From assembly GCA_000310025.1 (NCBI GenBank), contig FN649729.1, positions 3,754,888-3,818,887 of the forward strand: a stretch of DNA of 64,000 nt, read 5' to 3'. The stretch is from Ectocarpus siliculosus. Its lineage: Eukaryota; Sar; Phaeophyceae; Ectocarpales; Ectocarpaceae. Under the pieces are notes generated by a model. The model saw only the letters and a program-made list of their open reading frames with translations, searched no databases and was not told where the DNA came from. Each line of letters opens with the position of its first letter. The first letter of the stretch is position 1. Below are positions 58,112-64,000 of the stretch, one piece after another. A program made the translations under genes and the position numbers.

Positions 58112-61100
58112 GAGAAGCGCCATTCCGTCGGAGCTGGATAGAATTCCACCAGAAGCCAGGGGCAGCGGATAGCCCAAGGAAACCAAACCCCAAGATCAAC
58201 ATCGGTAACAAGCGGGGGAGAGCCCACTCCTACATCTGAACTCCATGCCGCTGCCCCTGGCCACTCGTGAAATTCTACCTAGCTCCGATGGAAGGGCGCT
58301 CGTGACTAGTTCCGCCGCCTTGGGTCGCACGGGTATACACACGCTCGTATGATACAAGGCGGCGGACCTAGTCACGAGCGCCATCCCGTCGGAGCTGGGA
58401 AAAACTCCACGAGCGGCCAAGGACGCAGCGGGCAGCAAAGGCATCCCAAACCCAAACCTCTCATTCCGCTGCCCCTGGCCGTTCGTGAAATTCTACCCAG
58501 CTCCGACGGAAGGACGCTCGTCGCTAGTTCCGCGGCCTTGAGTCGCACGGGTTTACACACGCTCGTGTGATACAAGGCGGCGGACCTAGTCACGAGCGCC
58601 ACCCCGTCGGAGCTGGGAAGAACTCCACGAGCAGCCAGGGGCAGCGGATAGCCCAAGGCACCCAAACCCCACCTTCGACATCGGAAACAAGCAGGGTAGA
58701 GCCTACTCCTACATCTGAACTCCATGCCGCTGCCCCTGGCCGCTCGTGAAATTCTACCCAGCTCCGACGGAAGGGCGCTCGTGACTAGTTCCGCCGCCTT
58801 GAGTCGCACAGATATACACACGCTCGTGTGATACAAGGCGGCGGACCTAGTCACGAGCGCCATCCCGTCGGAGCTGGGAAAAACTCCACGAGCGGCCAGG
58901 GACAGCGGACAGCGGACAGCCGAGGCACCCTCACCACAAAGTATTCAGATCAACAGACGAAGTATCCACAACGCGGAGACATGAACGGGCTGGCCAACAT
59001 GTTTCCGTCCAGGGCCGTGGGGTTAGGGCGCCTTAACAATACGTGCTGCCCCTGGCCGCTCGTGAAATTCTAACCCACCTCCGATGGAAGGGCGCTCGTC
59101 GCTAGTTCCGCCGCCTTGGGTCACACGGGTATACACACGCTCGTGTGATTCAAGGCGGCGGACCTAGTCACGAGCGCCATCCCGTCGGAGCTGGGAAAAA
59201 CTCCACGAGCGGCCAAGGACGCAGCGGGCAGCAAAGGCATCCCAAACCCAAACCTCTCATTCCGCGGCCCCTGGCCGCGCGTGAAATTCTACCCAGCTCC
59301 GATGGAAGGGCGCCCGTGGCTAGTTCCGCCGCCTTGAGTCGCACGGGTTTACACACGCTCGTGTGATACAAGGCGGCGGACCTAGTCACGAGCGCCATCC
59401 CGTCGGAGCTGGGAAGAACTCCACGAGCAGCCAGGGGCAGCGGATAGCCCAAGGCAACCAAACCCCACCACCGACAGTGGAAACAAGCAGGGTAGAGTCT
59501 ACTCCTACATCTGAACTCCATGCCGCTGCCAGTGGCCGCTCGTGACATAGTTCCGCGCGCCGTTGGAAGTCGGCACGGGTATACAAACGCTCGTGTGATA
59601 CAAGGCGGCGGACCTAGTCACGAGCGCCATCCCGTCGGAGCTGGGAAAAACTCCACGAGCGGCCAAGGACGCAGCGGGCAGCAAAGGCATCCCAAACCCA
59701 AACCTCTCATTCCGCTGCCCCTGGCCGCTCGTGAAATTCTACCCAGCTCCGATGGAAGGGCGCCCGTGGCTAGTTCCGCCGCCTTGAGTCGCACGGGTTT
59801 ACACACGCTCGCGTGATACAAGACGGCGGACCTAGTCACGAGCGCCATCCCGTCGGAGCTGGGAAGAACTCCACGAGCAGCCAGGGGCAGCGGATAGCCC
59901 AAGGCACCCAAATCCCACCACCGACAGCGGAAACAAGCAGGGTAGAGCCTACTCCTACATCTGAACTCCATGCCGCTGCCCCTGGCCGCTCGTGAATTCT
60001 ACCCAGCTCCGATGGAAGGGCGCTCGTCGCTAGTTCCGCCGCCTTGAGTCGCACGGGGATACACACGCTCGTGTGATACAAGGCGGCGGAACTAGTCACG
60101 AGTGCCATCCCGTCGGAGCTGGGAAAAACTCCACGAGCGGCCAGGGGCAGCAGAGATGGATAATGCACCCCACGCCCCACCGCGATGGCGATGGAGCAGT
60201 ATCAAAAGAGGGCATGTACCGCCCGAGGTCGCGCCGCAAGTGCCCCAAGTACTACCGCCGCTAGGGTGCGGAGCCTTGAGATCCCGCTGCATCAGCTGGT
60301 TGTCCTGCTTGTCTCCGATGATAGCGGTGGGATTCGGGTGCCTTGACTTCATTCACTGCCCGTGGCCGCTCGTGGCATTCTGACGAGCTCCGATGGAAGG
60401 GTGCCCGTGGCTAGTTCTGCCGCCTTGAGTCGCACGGACATACACGCTCGTGTGATACAAGGCGGCGGACCTAGTCACGATCGCCATCCCGTCGGAGCTT
60501 GGAAGAACTCCGCGACCGGCAAGGGACAGCGGACAGCGGACAGCCGAGGCACTCTTAACCCCACCGCGATGGCGATGGAGAAGTATCCAGATCAACCGAC
60601 GGAGTATCCACAGCACGAAGTCATTGAGCTGCGGATGGCCGCCCATGAATTTCCGTCCTGGGCCGGTGGGGTTAGGGTGCCTTAACAATATATGCTGTCC
60701 GTGGCCGCTCGTGAATTTCTACCTAGCTCCGATGGAAGGGCGCTCGTGACTAGTTCCGCCGCCTTGAGTCGCACGGGTTTACAAACGCTCGTGCGATACA
60801 AGACGGCCGAACTAACCACGAGCGCCATTCCGTCGGAGCTAGGGAGAAATCCACCAGAAGCCAGGGGCAGCGGATAGCCAAGGCACCCAAACCCCACCAT
60901 CAACATCGGAAACAAGCGGGCAGGGCCCACTCCTACATATGAACTCCTTTCGGCTTGCCCCTGGCCGCTCGTTGAATTCTGTCTAGCCTCGATGGAAGGG
61001 CGCCCGTGGCTAGTTCCGCCGCCTTGAGTCGCACGGGTATACACACGCTCGTGTGATACAAGGCGGCGGACCTAGTCACGATCGCCATTCCGTCGGAGCT

Positions 61101-64000
61101 GGGAAGAACTCCACAATCGACCAGAGGCAGCAGATATGGATAATACACTCCACACCCCACCGCGACGGCCATGGAGCAGAATGAAAAAAGGACTACCGCC
61201 GGAGGTCGCGCCGGAGGAACCCCAAGCACTACCACCACTAGGGTGCAGAGTCTTGAGATCCCGCTGCATCAGCTGGTTGTCCTGCTTGTCTCCAATGATA
61301 GCGACGGAGTTCGGGTGCCTTGGTTAGCTGCTGCCCCTGGCCACTCGTGAGATTCTACCCAGCTCCGATGGAAGGGCGCTCGTGACTAGTTCCGCCGCCT
61401 TGAGTCGCACGGGTATACAAACGCTCGCGTGATACAAGGCGGCCGAACTAGCCACGAGCGCCATTCCGTCGGAGCTGGGAAGAATTCCACCAGAAGCCAG
61501 GGGCAGCGGATAGCCCAAGGAAACCAAACCCCACCACCGACAGCGGAAACAAGCAGGGCAGGCCCACTCCTACATATGAACTCCGTGCCCTGCCATGGCC
61601 GCTCGTGAAATTTTGCCCAGCTCCGACGGAAGGGCGCCCGTGGCTAGTTCCGCCGCCTTGAGTCGCACGGGTATACACACGCTCGTGTGATACAAGGCGG
61701 CGGACCTAGTCACGAGCGCCATCCCGTCGGAGCTGGGAAGAACTCCACCAGCAGCCAGGGGCAGCAGATATGGATGATGCATTCCACACCCCACCGCGAC
61801 GGCCATGGAGCAGAATGAAAAAAGGGCTACCGCCAGAGGTCGCGCCGGAGGAACCCCAAGCACTACCACCACTAGGGTGCGGAGTCTTGAGATCCCGCTG
61901 CATCAGCTGGTTGTCATGCTTGTCTCCAATGATAGCGGCGGAGTTCGGGTGCCTTGGTTAGCTGCTGCCCCTGGCCACTGGTGAGATTCTACCTAGCTCC
62001 GATGGAAGGGCGCTCGTGACTAGTTCCGCCGCCTTGAGTCGCACGGGTATACAAACGCTCGCGTGATACAAGACGGCCGAACTAACCACGAGCGCCATTC
62101 CGTCGGAGCTGGGAAGAATTCCACCAGAAGCCAGGGGCAGCGGATGGCCCAAGCCACCCAAACCCCACCACCGACAGCGGAAACAAGCGGGGCAGGCCCA
62201 CTCCTACATATGAACTCCATGCCGCTGCTCGTGGCCGCTCGTGAAATTCTGCCCAGCTCCGACGGAAGGGCGCCCGTGGCTAGTTCCGCCGCCTTGAGTC
62301 GCACGGGTATACACACGCTCGTGTGATACAAGGCGGCGGACCTAGTCACGATCGCCATTCCGTCGGAGCTGGGAAGAACTCCACAATCGACCAGAGGCAG
62401 CAGATATGGATAATACACTCCACACCCCACCGCGACGGCCATGGAGCAGAATGAAAAAAGGGCTACCGCCGGAGGTCGCGCCGTAGGAACCCCAAGCACC
62501 ACCACTACTAGGGTGCAGAGTCTTGAGATCCCGCTGCATCAGCTCATTGTCCTGCTTGTCTCCAATGATAGCGGCGGAGTTCGGGTGCCTTGGTTAGCTG
62601 CTGCCCCTGGCCACTCGTGAGATTCTACCTAGCTCCGACGGAAGGGCGCTCGTGACTAGTTCCGCCGCCTTGAGTCGCACGGGTTTACACACGCTCGTGT
62701 GATACAAGACGNNNNNNNNNNNNNNNNNNNNNNNNNNNNNNNNNNNNNNNNNNNNNNNNNNNNNNNNNNNNNNNNNNNNNNNNNNNNNNNNNNNNNNNNN
62801 NNNNNNNNNNNGTGCCCCAAGTACTACCGCCGCTAGGGTGCGGAGCCTTGAGATCCCGCTGCATCAGCTGGTTGTCCTGCTTGTCTCCGATGATAGCGGT
62901 GGGATTCGGGTGCCTTGACTTCATTCACTGCCCGTGGCCGCTCGTGGCATTCTGACGAGCTCCGATGGAAGGGTGCCCGTGGCTAGTTCTGCCGCCTTGA
63001 GTCGCACGGACATACACGCTCGTGTGATACAAGGCGGCGGGGACCTAGCCACGAGCGCCATTCCGTCGGAGCTGGGTAGAATTCCACCAGAAGCCAGGGG
63101 GGCAGCGGGCGGCGAAGGCATGCCAAACCCCACCACCAACATCAGAAACAAGCGGAGCAGAGCCAACTCTTACAGCTGGACTTCATTCCGCTGCCCCTGG
63201 CCGCTCGTGAAATTCTACCCAGCTCCGACGGAAGGACGCTCGTGGCTAGTTCCGCCGCCTTGAGTCGCACGGGTGTACCCACGCTCGTGTGATACAAGGC
63301 GGCGGACCTAGTCACGATCGCCATCCCGTCGGAGCTTGGAAGAACTCCGCGACCGGCAAGGGACAGCGGACAGCGGACAGCCGAGGCACTCTTAACCCCA
63401 CCGCGATGGCGATGGAGAAGTATCCAGATCAACCGACGGAGTATCCACAGCACGAAGTCATGAGCGGGATGGCCCCCATGTTTCCGTCCTGGGCGGTGGG
63501 GTTAGGGTGCCTTAACAATATATGCTGTCCGTGGCCGCTCGTGAATTTCTACCTAGCTCCGATGGAAGGGCGCTCGTGACTAGTTCCGCCGCCTTGAGTC
63601 GCACGAGCGTTTACAAACGCTCGTGCGATACAAGACGGCCGAACTAACCACGAGCGCCATTCCGTCGGAGCTAGGGAGAAATCCACCAGAAGCCAGGGGC
63701 AGCGGATAGCCAAGGCACCCAAACCCCACCATCAACATCGGAAACAAGCGGGCAGGGCCCACTCCTACATATGAACTCCTTTCGGCTGCCCCTGGCCGCT
63801 CGTTGAATTCTGTCTAGCCCCGACGGAAGGGCGCCCGTGACTAGTTCCGCCGCCTTGAGTCGCACGGGTATACACACGCTCGTGTGATACAAGACGGCGG
63901 ACCTAGTCACGAGCGCCATTCCGTCGGAGCTGGGAAGAACTCCACCAGAAGCTAGGGGTAGCGGATAGCCCAAGGAAACCAAACCCCACCACCGACAGCG
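58112..64000. repeat. Array of about 20 long hairpins (about 180 bp each)
   Basis: Each unit is an inverted repeat: left arm GCTGCCCCTGGCCGCTCGTG, then CAGCTCCGAYGGAAGGGCGC and CTAGTTCCGCCGCCTTG; a centre CGCACGGGTATACACACGCT; and the right arm as reverse complement. A representative unit is 58,729-58,906. Hairpin centres lie near 58,337, 58,557, 58,817, 59,137, 59,352, 59,591, 59,807, 60,069, 60,445, 60,787, 61,051, 61,423, 61,681, 62,057, 62,310, 62,690, 63,019, 63,284, 63,613 and 63,874. A right arm alone opens the array at 58,112-58,170. Spacers fall into a few classes. From 61,051 to 62,690 units alternate 260 and 375 bp, a higher-order dimer of about 630 bp. ORFs of 60-160 codons recur in every unit and are by-products. 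Confidence 0.95.
62712..62811. other. Assembly gap (100 N)
   Basis: Exactly 100 undefined bases inside the hairpin array, a conventional placeholder for a gap of unknown size. The sequence just after it (62,812-63,040) repeats 60,240-60,469. Confidence 0.99.

Noticed and set aside
58349-63982. Repeated ORFs (MIQGGGPSHERHPVGAGKNS type) through the hairpin array
   Set aside because: They follow the palindrome and appear on both strands with mirrored content; no start context or domain.

Overview
The window reads as nuclear DNA of a large, intron-rich, repeat-rich eukaryote. A brown alga (Ectocarpus-like stramenopile) is my best guess, inferred from introns averaging a few hundred bases to about 1 kb, short exons, mixed base composition with many CAA/CAG microsatellites, and dense transposon remains. 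No bacterial operons, rRNA genes, true tRNA genes or CRISPR arrays were seen. Exon limits below were called by eye from splice signals and phase.

Layout. 1-3,600: palindromic (foldback) repeats, then unannotated DNA. 3,600-6,900: two small minisatellites in otherwise empty DNA. 6,945-11,860: a nearly homogeneous 546-bp satellite, about nine units. 11,860-14,600: clusters of short palindromic words, a terminal-inverted-repeat element, an exon-like block and an alanine-rich ORF. 16,700-23,320: three exons of the spliceosomal WD40 protein Prp4 (PRPF4) on the + strand, with a full-length-looking LINE between the first and second and the central WD40 blades missing. 23,560-24,930: a copia-family fossil fragment and a second copy of the foldback element. 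26,372-29,630 (-): a gene with a FEN/PIN-like nuclease signature and a cysteine-rich C-terminus, joined by at least one intron. 30,300-40,000: hairpins, a tRNA-derived SINE, a 229-bp near-perfect palindrome, an inverted gene-like duplication, and minisatellites.

43,166-57,356 (-) is the best gene: eighteen phase-consistent exons of a P4-type ATPase (phospholipid flippase), from the phosphorylation site through the last transmembrane segment and a cytosolic tail. Its N-terminal half (actuator domain, M1-M4) is absent and would have to lie past the right edge, beyond a >6-kb array.

58,112-64,000: that array is a series of about twenty long hairpins, each about 180 bp, arranged partly as a 630-bp higher-order dimer and containing a 100-N assembly gap. 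It is the most unusual structure in the window. The genes here (flippase, splicing factor remnant, nuclease-like gene) have no evident functional link; the unifying theme is repeat invasion of long introns.
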